This document shows positions 41,696 to 48,981 of a stretch of DNA of 64,000 bases, in pieces; within the stretch, counting starts at the first letter, position 1, and each line of letters starts with the position of its first letter. Where the stretch lies: assembly GCA_001184205.1 (NCBI GenBank), contig LBMP01000002.1, positions 326,725 to 390,724 on the forward strand, in the 5' to 3' direction. The notes under the pieces were generated by a model that did not search any database, was not told where the DNA came from, and saw only the letters and a program-made list of their open reading frames with translations. Source of the stretch: Desulfocarbo indianensis. Lineage in GTDB: Bacteria; Desulfobacterota; Desulfarculia; Desulfarculales; Desulfarculaceae. The position numbers and the translations under genes are program-made.

Positions 41696-42187
41696 TCAGG
41701 CCCGCCCGCGAATGCGCTCCAGCAGGTTGGTGGTGGAAAGGCCCTCCACCAAGGGGATGGAAAGCACCCGGCCGCCACGGCCCTGCACGTGTTCGGCCCC
41801 CACGATGCGCTCCACCGGCCAGTCTCCGCCCTTGACCAGGATATCGGGGTCGATGGCCTGGATGAGCCGCGCCGGGGTGGACTCATGAAAAATCACCACC
41901 AGATCCACCGCGGCCAAGCCGGCCACCACCTCGGCCCGTTGCGCCTCCGGCACCAGGGGCCGCTCCGGAGATTTATCCAGGGAGCGCACGCTGTCGTCCG
42001 AGTTGAGGCCCAAGATCAGAAAATCCCCCAGTTCCCTGGCCTGGCCGAGATAGCGCACATGGCCCGCGTGCAGGATGTCGAAGCAGCCGTTGGTGAAGAC
42101 CACCTTGCCTCCCCTGGCCCGCACCCGCCGGGCGCGTTCCGCAGCCTCCTCAAGTTTTACTACCTTGCTGGCGGCGTCAAAACCCAT
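41696..42187 (-). CDS. rfaE2: D-glycero-beta-D-manno-heptose 1-phosphate adenylyltransferase
   Basis: A 163-residue nucleotidyltransferase that activates heptose 1-phosphate with ATP for lipopolysaccharide core synthesis. The cytidylyltransferase-type motif TNGCFDILHAGHVRYL (HxGH, about 32-47) is present, with LGLNSDDSVRSLDK, RAEVVAGLAAVDLVV, PDILVKGGDW and the C-terminal GLSTTNLLERI (STT motif). It corresponds to the second half of E. coli HldE, so the kinase (rfaE1) must be elsewhere. It heads the DUF2333 operon and lies downstream of comF. Confidence 0.95.
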   Translation of the reverse strand: MGFDAASKVVKLEEAAERARRVRARGGKVVFTNGCFDILHAGHVRYLGQARELGDFLILGLNSDDSVRSLDKSPERPLVPEAQRAEVVAGLAAVDLVVIFHESTPARLIQAIDPDILVKGGDWPVERIVGAEHVQGRGGRVLSIPLVEGLSTTNLLERIRGRA

Positions 42188-42252
42188 GTGGCACCTTTTG
42201 AGGGATTATTATGAATAATATCGGCAGGACCGGCCCCCCGCAAGCCGCATGC

Positions 42253-42966
42253 TCAATTGGCTTGCGCCGCTCCCTCGGCCGCCCGCGCCACGGTGAGCAC
42301 GCCGACCCCGGCCGCTCCCGCCAACTTAAGCGCCGCCCGGCACTCCGCCGCCGTGGCGCCGGTGGTGAGCACGTCGTCCACGATGAGCACGTTCTTGCCC
42401 GCAACCCGCTGGCCTGGCCGCACCCCAAAGGCGCCGGCCACGTTGCCCCGCCGCTCCTGGGGCGATAGGCTCACCTGCGGCTTGGTATGGCGCAGGCGGA
42501 CCAAAAGGCGGGGGGCGAAGACCAGGCCGCGCTCGCGGGTCAGGGGCTCGAAAAGCGCCGCCGCCTGGTTGAAGCCGCGGCTAAGGAGCCGCCGCGGGTG
42601 CAGGGGCACCGGAGCCACCATATCCACCCGGTCCAGCCAGGCCGGGGGAATCTCCCTGGCCAGCCAGCGGGCCAGGGCGGCGCCGCCGGCCAATTGGCGG
42701 CGGTATTTGAAATCCCGCACCGCCTGGGCCACCGGCCCCTGATAGAGGGCCAATGCCTTGGGCGGGCCATCCAGGAAGGCCGGCTCCGCCGGGCGAGGAT
42801 TTTTTGCGGCGGCGTCCGCTTCCGCGGTGAGCAGGGTTACCTCTTCATGGCAGGCCGGGCAAAAAGGGCCGCGGTCAGGCAGGCGACGGCCGCAGCAAAG
42901 GCATGCCTCCGGAAAGGCGAAGTCCCGCAGGGCGGCCAGCAGATTGACGAGGACCGCAAAGCGCAT
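42253..42966 (-). CDS. comF: ComF family phosphoribosyltransferase-like protein
   Basis: A 237-residue ComF homologue. The N-terminus has a zinc-ribbon-like set, CLCCGRRLPDRGPFCPACHEE, and the C-terminal phosphoribosyltransferase fold carries the PRPP loop VLIVDDVLTTGATAAEC near 200. PVPLHPRRLLSRGFNQA and LVRLRHTKPQVSLSPQERRGNV are typical of ComF. The family is linked to DNA uptake or its use, although the reaction is unclear. The ATG at 42966 is the best start; the upstream AAGGAG is rather distant. It reads towards rfaE2 (65 bp gap). Confidence 0.9.
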   Translation of the reverse strand: MRFAVLVNLLAALRDFAFPEACLCCGRRLPDRGPFCPACHEEVTLLTAEADAAAKNPRPAEPAFLDGPPKALALYQGPVAQAVRDFKYRRQLAGGAALARWLAREIPPAWLDRVDMVAPVPLHPRRLLSRGFNQAAALFEPLTRERGLVFAPRLLVRLRHTKPQVSLSPQERRGNVAGAFGVRPGQRVAGKNVLIVDDVLTTGATAAECRAALKLAGAAGVGVLTVARAAEGAAQAN

Positions 42967-43165
42967 GGCGATGAGGCAGAGCACTCCTTGGCAATGATGG
43001 CTCCCGCCGGCGGGGCCTTTAACCGCCCCGCCGCGCCCCCAGTTTAGACCAGAAACCCCAACCCGGCCAAGCGGGGAATATCCCGCAAGGGGCTGCCCGC
43101 CGCATCCGGCCCGGCCGATCGACGGCACTCGGGCCGGAAGCCCTTAGCCCCTTGCGGGATCGGAT

Positions 43166-44620
43166 TCAGCTTTCCAAAGGCAGTAATTTGCTTTCCTCGA
43201 TTTTGACGACGTGGCCGTCCCCGGCGCCCCCTACGCCCACCAGGGCCGTCAGGTCGCTTACCTGGGTTTGCAGGCCGTCGGCCTGCTCGGCCAGTTCCAC
43301 CGAGGCCGCGGCCGAATCCTCGGCGCGGGCCGCCACCTGCTGGGTGACCTTGTCCATCTCGCTGATGGCCTGGTTTATCTGCTCGATGCCCAGGGCCTGT
43401 TCGCCGCTGGCGTGGGCGATGTCCTCCAGCAATTGGGCCACCTTGCCGGCGCTCTGCGACAGACCGCCGAAGGATTCGTCGGCCTCCTTGACTATGCGGG
43501 AGGCGTCCTTTATGCGGTCCACGTTGCGCTCGATGAGATCGCCGGTGTTCTGCGCGGCCTGGGCGGCGCGCAGGGCCAGGTTGCGGACCTCGTCGGCCAC
43601 CACCGCGAAACCGGCTCCGGCCTCGCCGGCCCGGGCCGCCTCCACCGCGGCGTTCAGGGCCAGGAGATTGGTTTGGAAGGCGATTTCATCGATGGTCCTG
43701 ATGATCTTGGCCATCTCGTCGGAGGCGGCGTTTATCTTGTCCATGGCGCTTCTCAGCTCCTCCATGGAGTTGCCCGCCTGGCCCATGGTGCGCGAGGATT
43801 CCTTCATCAGGCCGTTGGCCATGTCCGCGTTCTGGGCGTTCTGGCGGGTGACCGAGGACATCTGCTCCATGGAGGCGCTGGTCTGCTCCAGGGCCGCGGC
43901 CTGCTGAGTGGAGCCCTCGGCCAGGGAGCGCCCGGCCTCGGCCAGTTGGGTGGCGGTGGAGGCCACGCTGCTGGCGTTGCCCCGCAGGCTGTCCATGACC
44001 CGGCGCAGGGAGCGGGAGAGCGAGCGGGTGAGCGCCCAGGCCGCGAATATGCCCAGGGCCAGGGCCAAGCCGCCGGACAGGCCGAGCAGAATCCTGGCCC
44101 ACCGCATGTCGCTGGCCATGGCGCTTCTTTGCTCGGCCAGGGCTTCCTCGCAGACCTTGCCCACGTTCCTGGCCGCCGCCACCATTTCCTTGTCCGCCCC
44201 GGCTATGCGCTGTTCCAGGTCCGGCCCGTCCTTGCCGGCTTGGCGCTCCTTGAGCAGTTCCACCAGGCGCTGGAAATTGGCGAGATAGGTTTCGGTGCTG
44301 GCCAGCACCGCTTGCATGCGCCGCTGGTGCTCGGCGCCGCTGTCGCGCCGGGCCGAGGCCGCGGCCACCTCATTCATCTGGGCGGCGATAGCGCGCACCC
44401 GCTCCACGTATTCGGGCTTGAGGCGGATTATATAATTTTTTTCGTGCCTTCTGGCCTCCAGGATTCCCTTGACCAGGCGGTTGCTATCTTCGGCCAACTG
44501 GTTGCGCCGGTCGATGGTGGACATGGTGAAAAAACCGATTCCCGCTACGGCGCAGAGGAAGAATAGTAATAGCGAAAAACCGATCAGCATTTTGTGGGTG
44601 ATATTCAGCTCCCTAAACAT
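43166..44620 (-). CDS. Methyl-accepting chemotaxis protein with helical-bundle sensor
   Basis: A 484-residue chemoreceptor. TM1 (about 13-33) and TM2 (about 175-195) flank a mostly helical periplasmic domain (ILEARRHEKNYIIRLKPEYVERV) like the four-helix or HBM sensors. The signalling domain carries [21 protein letters not shown] and VVADEVRNLALRAA at the hairpin, and the end is KIEESKLLPLES, with no pentapeptide. It is a second receptor with a different sensor from that at 38557, and the signalling domain is clearly similar. GGAGG precedes the ATG. Confidence 0.95.
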   Translation of the reverse strand: MFRELNITHKMLIGFSLLLFFLCAVAGIGFFTMSTIDRRNQLAEDSNRLVKGILEARRHEKNYIIRLKPEYVERVRAIAAQMNEVAAASARRDSGAEHQRRMQAVLASTETYLANFQRLVELLKERQAGKDGPDLEQRIAGADKEMVAAARNVGKVCEEALAEQRSAMASDMRWARILLGLSGGLALALGIFAAWALTRSLSRSLRRVMDSLRGNASSVASTATQLAEAGRSLAEGSTQQAAALEQTSASMEQMSSVTRQNAQNADMANGLMKESSRTMGQAGNSMEELRSAMDKINAASDEMAKIIRTIDEIAFQTNLLALNAAVEAARAGEAGAGFAVVADEVRNLALRAAQAAQNTGDLIERNVDRIKDASRIVKEADESFGGLSQSAGKVAQLLEDIAHASGEQALGIEQINQAISEMDKVTQQVAARAEDSAAASVELAEQADGLQTQVSDLTALVGVGGAGDGHVVKIEESKLLPLES

Positions 44621-44908
44621 GGGGCACCTCCTGATGACGGGCGGACATTGTCAGAAGACCAGGGGCAGCCCACTGACAAGGCGGACATGTTTTTCACGCT
44701 AGCTAAAGTTTTCATTATTGAAAATAGGTGCTAGGCCCTAAAAGCCCACAGTGGGGGCCTTATTAAACCGTCCGCCAAACCCGCTGGGGCAGCGGCCGGA
44801 GAGGAACCCGCCAAAGGAACCGGCCGCCTCCCTTGGCAGGGAAGCGGCCGGCTTAAGCTTGCGAAAACAATGATCGCCGCCCGGCGATCCGCCCGGGGTC
44901 CAAGGGAT
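44621..44908. other. Intergenic region between chemoreceptor and icd
   Basis: 288 bp. An AT-rich patch with TAAAGTTTTCATTATTGAAAAT (about 44704-44725) carries the inverted repeat TTTTCA-N-TGAAAA and probably holds the receptor promoter. A strong hairpin closes the region on the icd side. Confidence 0.4.
44820..44851 (-). terminator. Hairpin downstream of icd
   Basis: CCGGCCGC / GCGGCCGG 8-bp stem with inner TCCC/GGGA pairing. It is 58 bp beyond the icd stop. No T-run follows on the minus strand, so efficiency is uncertain. Confidence 0.5.
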
Positions 44909-46129
44909 CTACATGGCCTCCACCACCCGCTGGGCAAAGGCCGAGCAGCTCACCTGGGTGGCCCCCATGATCTGGCGGGCCAAGTCATAGGTGACCTCGC
45001 CCGCCTGGATGGCCCGGGAAAGGGCCTGGGGCACCAACCCCGCCGCTTCCTTCCAGCCCAGGTGCTCCAGCAGCATGGCTCCGGAGAGCACCAGGGAGCC
45101 GGGGTTGACCTTGTCCTGGCCCGCGTATTTGGGAGCCGAGCCGTGGGTGGCCTCGAAAATGGCGGCCTGGTCGCCGATGTTGGCTCCCGGCGCCATGCCC
45201 AAGCCGCCCACCTGGGCGGCCAGGGCGTCGGAGAGATAATCGCCGTTCAGGTTGGGCGTGGCCAGCACCTGATAGTCGGCCGGCCGCAAAAGCGCCTGCT
45301 GGAACATGTTGTCGGCGATGCGGTCCTTGATGACCAGCTTCCCGCTCTGCTTGTCCTCCTCGCTGCAGGTGAGCCCGGCGAACTCCTCCCGGGCCAGTTC
45401 ATAGCCCCAGTCGCGGAAGGCCCCCTCGGTGTATTTCATGATGTTGCCCTTGTGCACCAGGGTGACGCTGGCCTTTTTGCGCTCCAGGGCGTATTGGACG
45501 GCCATGCGGATGAGGCGCTTGCTTTTGCGTTCGCTCATGGGCTTTACCCCGATGGCGCTGCGGGGCTCGATTTCCGCGCCCAGGCCGGCCAGGAACTGCA
45601 AGACTTTTTCCGCCTCCGGGGTGCCGGCCGCCCATTCGATGCCCGCGTAGAGGTCCTCGGTGTTTTCGCGGAAGACCACCATGTCCACCAGCTCGGGCAT
45701 CTTGACCGGGCTGGGCACGCCTTTGAGCCAGCGCACCGGGCGGATGCAGGCGTAGAGGTCCAGCACCTGCCGCAGGGCCACGTTTATGGAACGGAAGCCG
45801 CCGCCCACCGGGGTGGTGAGCGGGCCCTTGATGGCCACCATGAGGTCCTTGATGTCCCGCACCGTGGCCGCCGGCAGGTATTCGCCGGTTTGGTCGAAGG
45901 CCTTTTCCCCGGCCAGAAGCTCCACCCAGTGTATCTTGCGCCGGCCGCCGTAGACCTTGGCCACGGCCGCGTCCAGGATCAGACGGGTGGCGCGCCAGAT
46001 ATCGGGTCCGGTGCCGTCGCCCTCGATGAAGCCCACGGCGGGTTGCTCGGGCACCTGCAGGCCCTGGGGGCCCTTTTTCACGGCTTGAGCGCCTGCTGGC
46101 AAGTTTTCAAGTATGCTGGTCTGGCTCAC
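44909..46129 (-). CDS. icd: NADP-dependent isocitrate dehydrogenase
   Basis: A 406-residue enzyme that oxidises isocitrate to 2-oxoglutarate. Substrate residues are present in [26 protein letters not shown] (Ser, Asn, Arg, Arg) and the metal/active-site motifs [37 protein letters not shown], and [11 protein letters not shown]. The coenzyme region [15 protein letters not shown] follows the E. coli-type NADP pattern (Lys and Tyr). The start is GTG at 46129 with AAGGAG 11 bp upstream. It lies 2 bp after the YkgJ gene stop, so they are co-transcribed. It supplies 2-oxoglutarate for nitrogen assimilation (gltB and the NrpR-like regulator lie to the right). Confidence 0.95.
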   Translation of the reverse strand: MSQTSILENLPAGAQAVKKGPQGLQVPEQPAVGFIEGDGTGPDIWRATRLILDAAVAKVYGGRRKIHWVELLAGEKAFDQTGEYLPAATVRDIKDLMVAIKGPLTTPVGGGFRSINVALRQVLDLYACIRPVRWLKGVPSPVKMPELVDMVVFRENTEDLYAGIEWAAGTPEAEKVLQFLAGLGAEIEPRSAIGVKPMSERKSKRLIRMAVQYALERKKASVTLVHKGNIMKYTEGAFRDWGYELAREEFAGLTCSEEDKQSGKLVIKDRIADNMFQQALLRPADYQVLATPNLNGDYLSDALAAQVGGLGMAPGANIGDQAAIFEATHGSAPKYAGQDKVNPGSLVLSGAMLLEHLGWKEAAGLVPQALSRAIQAGEVTYDLARQIMGATQVSCSAFAQRVVEAM

Positions 46130-46131
46130 GG

Positions 46132-46545
46132 TTAACGGGACTCCTTGTCGAGTTCTTGGAGAGCGTAGGCCCTGAATTCCTCGTGGCTGGCCTCGGGCTT
46201 CAGGCCCGGACAGATGAGCTTGGCCTCCTCGAAGGCGCCGGCGTCCTTGATCAGCGCCTCGAAAAAGGGCCAGCGTTTGCAGATGTCCGGCTTGGCCTGG
46301 TGGATGCGGCAGCCTTCCGGCCCCAACAGCGCGCACTGGCCGTCCTCGCCGCAGATGATGGAGAAATCCCCGCCATGGGGTTCGCAGAACCGGGCGATGA
46401 ACTCCCCGGCGCTGATTCCCAGGAGAGCGGCGGCCGGAGCGATCTGCTCGGGCCGCATCACGATGCCGCCCCGGCCCTGGCAGCATTGGTTGCAGCGAAG
46501 ACAGACGAAAGGCGGCGATTTGGGCTTGGAAGGCGTAGCGTTCAT
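46132..46545 (-). CDS. YkgJ family cysteine-cluster protein
   Basis: A 137-residue protein. [13 protein letters not shown] near the N-terminus is the YkgJ signature (CxxCxxCC), and later cysteines in [32 protein letters not shown] complete the Fe/Zn-binding set. The family is proposed to bind zinc or an Fe-S cluster; its role is unknown. The ATG at 46545 ([13 protein letters not shown]) is preferred because upstream codons lack features. It is placed directly before icd, with which it shares a transcript. Its promoter region carries the second MITE-like element. Confidence 0.85.
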   Translation of the reverse strand: MNATPSKPKSPPFVCLRCNQCCQGRGGIVMRPEQIAPAAALLGISAGEFIARFCEPHGGDFSIICGEDGQCALLGPEGCRIHQAKPDICKRWPFFEALIKDAGAFEEAKLICPGLKPEASHEEFRAYALQELDKESR

Positions 46546-46603
46546 AACGCGCAAGAGGTTACACCTCAAGCGCCACGCAATCAATAGCGCCGCGCTGGGC
46601 TAG

Positions 46604-46857
46604 CCGCGCATATTTCATGAGGGTTGGGTGGTCATGGCGGATTTGTCGATCATGGCGGGCTGCTTTAAAACGAGCCTCATATTCAAAGATCGCGATTTGT
46701 CACCCCAACCGGCACAGCCAGTTGGCCGCCGCCAAGGCGACCGGCAAGCCAAGGAGGCAGGTGTAGTTGCCACTACAGCGACGACTCGGCGCGGCCGGCA
46801 ACGCAGGGTGCCGCTGGCTGGCGCAGCCGGACACCAGCCCCTCGTGAGATATGCGGG
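46604..46857 (+). repeat. MITE-like repeat element, copy B (254 bp)
   Basis: Second copy of the element at 32726, same orientation. Terminal inverted repeats are left CCGCGCATATTTCATGAGGG and right (complement) CCCGCATATCTCACGAGGGG. It is flanked on both sides by CTAG (46600-46603 and 46858-46861), a probable 4-bp target duplication; the right CTAG includes the stop codon of the deacetylase gene. There is no transposase. It sits upstream of the YkgJ/icd transcript and immediately 3' to the deacetylase gene. Confidence 0.78.
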
Positions 46858-48009
46858 CTAGGGCTTGACCGCGCCCAGGATGGGGAAGATTTCGCGCTGG
46901 ATCAAAGCCACCGTTTCCTTGGCGTCGGCCTCGGCCCTGGCGAAATAGCGGCCCCGCAGTTTCTCCGCCGGGTCGAGGAGCCACTGGTCGTCCTCCCGCA
47001 GTTTCAAGCGCTCGCACATTTCCCGGGGCAGCTTCTCGGGCAGCTCATCCTCCCGGCCCAACATCACGGCCCAGGCCAGGGCCCAGCCCCTGGCCACGTT
47101 GACGACCTCATAGCCGCCGCCGCCCAGCGCCACCCAGCGGTCCCCGAAAAGCTCCCGAAAGCGTTTTAAGCAATGGCCATAGCCCCTGGTGGTGAGATTT
47201 AGGTTGGCCAGGGGATCGGACAACAGGCTGTCCACCCCCAACTGGGTGACCACGTAGTCCGGCTTGAAGGCCTCCAGGACCGGCGGCACCACCTCGTCGA
47301 AACATCGGATGTAGATGTCGTCCTCGCTGTCGGGCCAGAGGGGCACGTTCACCGAATAGCCCTTGCCCTCGCCGCGCCCCATTTCCTCGGCCAGGCCGGT
47401 GCCGGGGAACAGGGTGGCCGGATGCTGGTGCAGGCTGATGGTCAGCGCCTGGGGCGTGTCGTAGAAAGCCCATTGCACGCCGTCGCCGTGGTGGGCGTCG
47501 ATGTCCACGTAGGCCACCCGGTGCCCCCGCTTCATGAGGTCCTTGATCACCACGGCCGGGTCGTTGACATAGCAAAAGCCCGAGGCCCTGGCCGGCAGGG
47601 CGTGGTGCATGCCGCCGGACATGTTGAAGGCCACGTGATGCCCCAGCATGCTGACCAATTCGCCGGCCTGCAGGCTGGCCCCGGCCAAGAGCGCCGACCA
47701 CTCGAAAAGGCCCGGAAACACCGGGTTGTCGGCGGCGCCCAGGCCGAAGGCGTAGTAATCGGCCGTTTGGGGCATCATGGACAGCTCTTGCAGGATGTCC
47801 AGGTAGCGCGGGTCGTGGAATAGGCTCAGCTCCCGGGCGTCGGCCGGGCGCACCGGAAAGCTGGGCTGGGCCATGTTCAAGCGCCCGATCAATTCATGGG
47901 TCAAGGCCAGGCGGTCGATGCGCAAGGGGTGGGCGGGGCCATAGTCAAAGGCCAGCCATTGATCGGTGTATATGTAAGCGGGCGCCGGTGGCGGAGGTGG
48001 TGCTTGCAT
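46858..48009 (-). CDS. AcuC-like class I histone-deacetylase-family protein
   Basis: A 383-residue zinc-dependent deacetylase-family enzyme (acetoin utilisation protein AcuC type). The catalytic His pair is in GGMHHALPARASGFCYVND (about 133-151), zinc ligands in AYVDIDAHHGDGVQWAFY (Asp and His) and QLGVDSLLSDP (Asp), and the GGGGYEVVNVARGWAL loop carries the Tyr. In bacteria such enzymes deacetylate acetyl-lysine (for example acetyl-CoA synthetase) or small acetylated substrates. The C-terminal 60 residues are an extra helical region. A Pro-rich N-terminus precedes the fold. Its stop codon overlaps the target site of the MITE-like element. Confidence 0.93.
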   Translation of the reverse strand: MQAPPPPPAPAYIYTDQWLAFDYGPAHPLRIDRLALTHELIGRLNMAQPSFPVRPADARELSLFHDPRYLDILQELSMMPQTADYYAFGLGAADNPVFPGLFEWSALLAGASLQAGELVSMLGHHVAFNMSGGMHHALPARASGFCYVNDPAVVIKDLMKRGHRVAYVDIDAHHGDGVQWAFYDTPQALTISLHQHPATLFPGTGLAEEMGRGEGKGYSVNVPLWPDSEDDIYIRCFDEVVPPVLEAFKPDYVVTQLGVDSLLSDPLANLNLTTRGYGHCLKRFRELFGDRWVALGGGGYEVVNVARGWALAWAVMLGREDELPEKLPREMCERLKLREDDQWLLDPAEKLRGRYFARAEADAKETVALIQREIFPILGAVKP

Positions 48010-48234
48010 AGGGTTCCAGTCGTGTTTGGCGGGTGGGGAAAATTATGGGATTCAGCATAGCACTTCAGCCCTGACAAAGGCAACATTACCGCATACATGC
48101 GGATAGTCCTTGATTTGACAGCCATTCCGGCCGCTGGTAAGATACGCAGGCGAAGCGCGCATCCCGCGCGGATGGCTTTTTGCAGCGCCAGGATGGCGTC
48201 AAACAGCCGCTTTTCTAGCGGGGGAGGATGGGCC
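48010..48234. other. Divergent intergenic region
   Basis: 225 bp between the deacetylase gene and yqeY, which face away from each other, so both promoters should be here. TTGACA at about 48115-48120 with AAGATA around 48138-48143 (17-bp spacer) is a candidate plus-strand promoter for yqeY. Confidence 0.45.
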
Positions 48235-48678
48235 ATGGCGATCGGCAAACAGGTGGAAGCCGACCTCAAGGCGTCCTTGAAAGCGCGCGACCAAGCCAAG
48301 ACCTCCTGCTTGAGACTGATCCGCGCCGCTCTCAACAATCAGGCCAAGGAACTGAGACGCGAGCTGAGCCCCGAGGAGGAGATTCAGGTCCTCTCCGGTC
48401 TGGCCAAGCAGCGCCGCGATTCCATCGAGCAGTTCGAGAAGGGCGGCCGCCAGGATTTGGCCGACAAGGAAAAGGCCGAGTTGGCTTTGATAGAGACCTT
48501 CCTGCCCGCTCAATTGGACGAGGCGGGCATCAAGGCCGTGTTGGACGAGGTCTTCGACCAGGTGCAACCCCAGGGCCCCAAGGACATGGGCCAGGTCATG
48601 AAGGCCGCCATGGCCCGCTTGCAGGGCCAGGCGGACGGCAAGCTGGTCAACCAACTGGTCCGCCAGCGCCTGCCATAA
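48235..48678 (+). CDS. yqeY: GatB/YqeY domain protein
   Basis: A 147-residue all-helical protein resembling the tail domain of GatB. It has the family pattern: SCLRLIRAALNNQAKELRRELSPEEEIQVLSGLAKQRRDSIEQF, and LALIETFLPAQLDEAGIKAVLDEV. It is thought to bind tRNA or act with the amidotransferase; no enzymatic activity is assigned. The ATG is fixed by GGGGAGG 7 bp upstream. YqeY is often found next to dnaG and rpoD, as in this window, with mutS2 inserted between. The gene likely opens the macromolecular-synthesis gene group. Confidence 0.9.
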   Translation: MAIGKQVEADLKASLKARDQAKTSCLRLIRAALNNQAKELRRELSPEEEIQVLSGLAKQRRDSIEQFEKGGRQDLADKEKAELALIETFLPAQLDEAGIKAVLDEVFDQVQPQGPKDMGQVMKAAMARLQGQADGKLVNQLVRQRLP

Positions 48679-48711
48679 CGGGCGGGCCAGAGACCTAAAG
48701 GGGCGCGAAGG

Positions 48712-48751
48712 AAAAAAAGCGGACCAGGGCTCAAGGCCCAAGGCGGTCCGC
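48712..48751 (-). terminator. Minus-strand intrinsic terminator without a known gene
   Basis: On the minus strand GCGGACC...GGTCCGC (stem arms 48719-48725 and 48745-48751, with inner GGGC/GCCC pairing) is followed by seven T (48718-48712). This is a textbook Rho-independent terminator, but no minus-strand gene ends here; the flanking genes yqeY and mutS2 are both on the plus strand. Confidence 0.7.
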
Positions 48752-48981
48752 GGTAAACGCCGGGACGAGCTCCCAGCGGGGAGCCGTCGGGGGAAGCCGG
48801 CGGGTTGTTCGAATGGAGAACAGGGACGGGTCGCCAGCGGAGGGTCGCGGGAGGCCCGGCCGGAAGTCTGAGTTAAAGGCGGTTACGGCGAACGGGGCGG
48901 GGGAGGGCGGGCCAAGGGGCCGCCCGGAAGCGCCCATGCCGCGAGCCGATTGGTAATGACCTTTCCAGGGGGGCCGATCGT
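48752..48981 (-). ncRNA. Possible minus-strand small RNA upstream of the orphan terminator
   Basis: The 303-bp yqeY-mutS2 gap has no protein gene with a plausible start, yet it ends in a minus-strand terminator. The gap is rich in local hairpins (for example GAGCTCCCAGCGGGGAGC near 48769-48786). A small RNA transcribed leftwards from within this interval would explain the terminator. No promoter could be defined and no RNA family was recognised (not RNase P, SRP or tmRNA by their core motifs). The coordinates are only the available interval. Confidence 0.25.

Noticed and set aside
44704..44725. Flagellar sigma-28 promoter (TAAAGTTT) for the chemoreceptor
   Set aside because: The TAAAGTTT points away from the chemoreceptor gene and no GCCGATAA follows at the right distance.
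48679..48981. RNase P RNA, SRP RNA or tmRNA in the yqeY-mutS2 gap
   Set aside because: None of the core motifs (GAGGAAAGTCCG, GGAAGCAGCC, T-loop GGTTCGAATCC) is present on either strand; only an unassigned small RNA remains possible.
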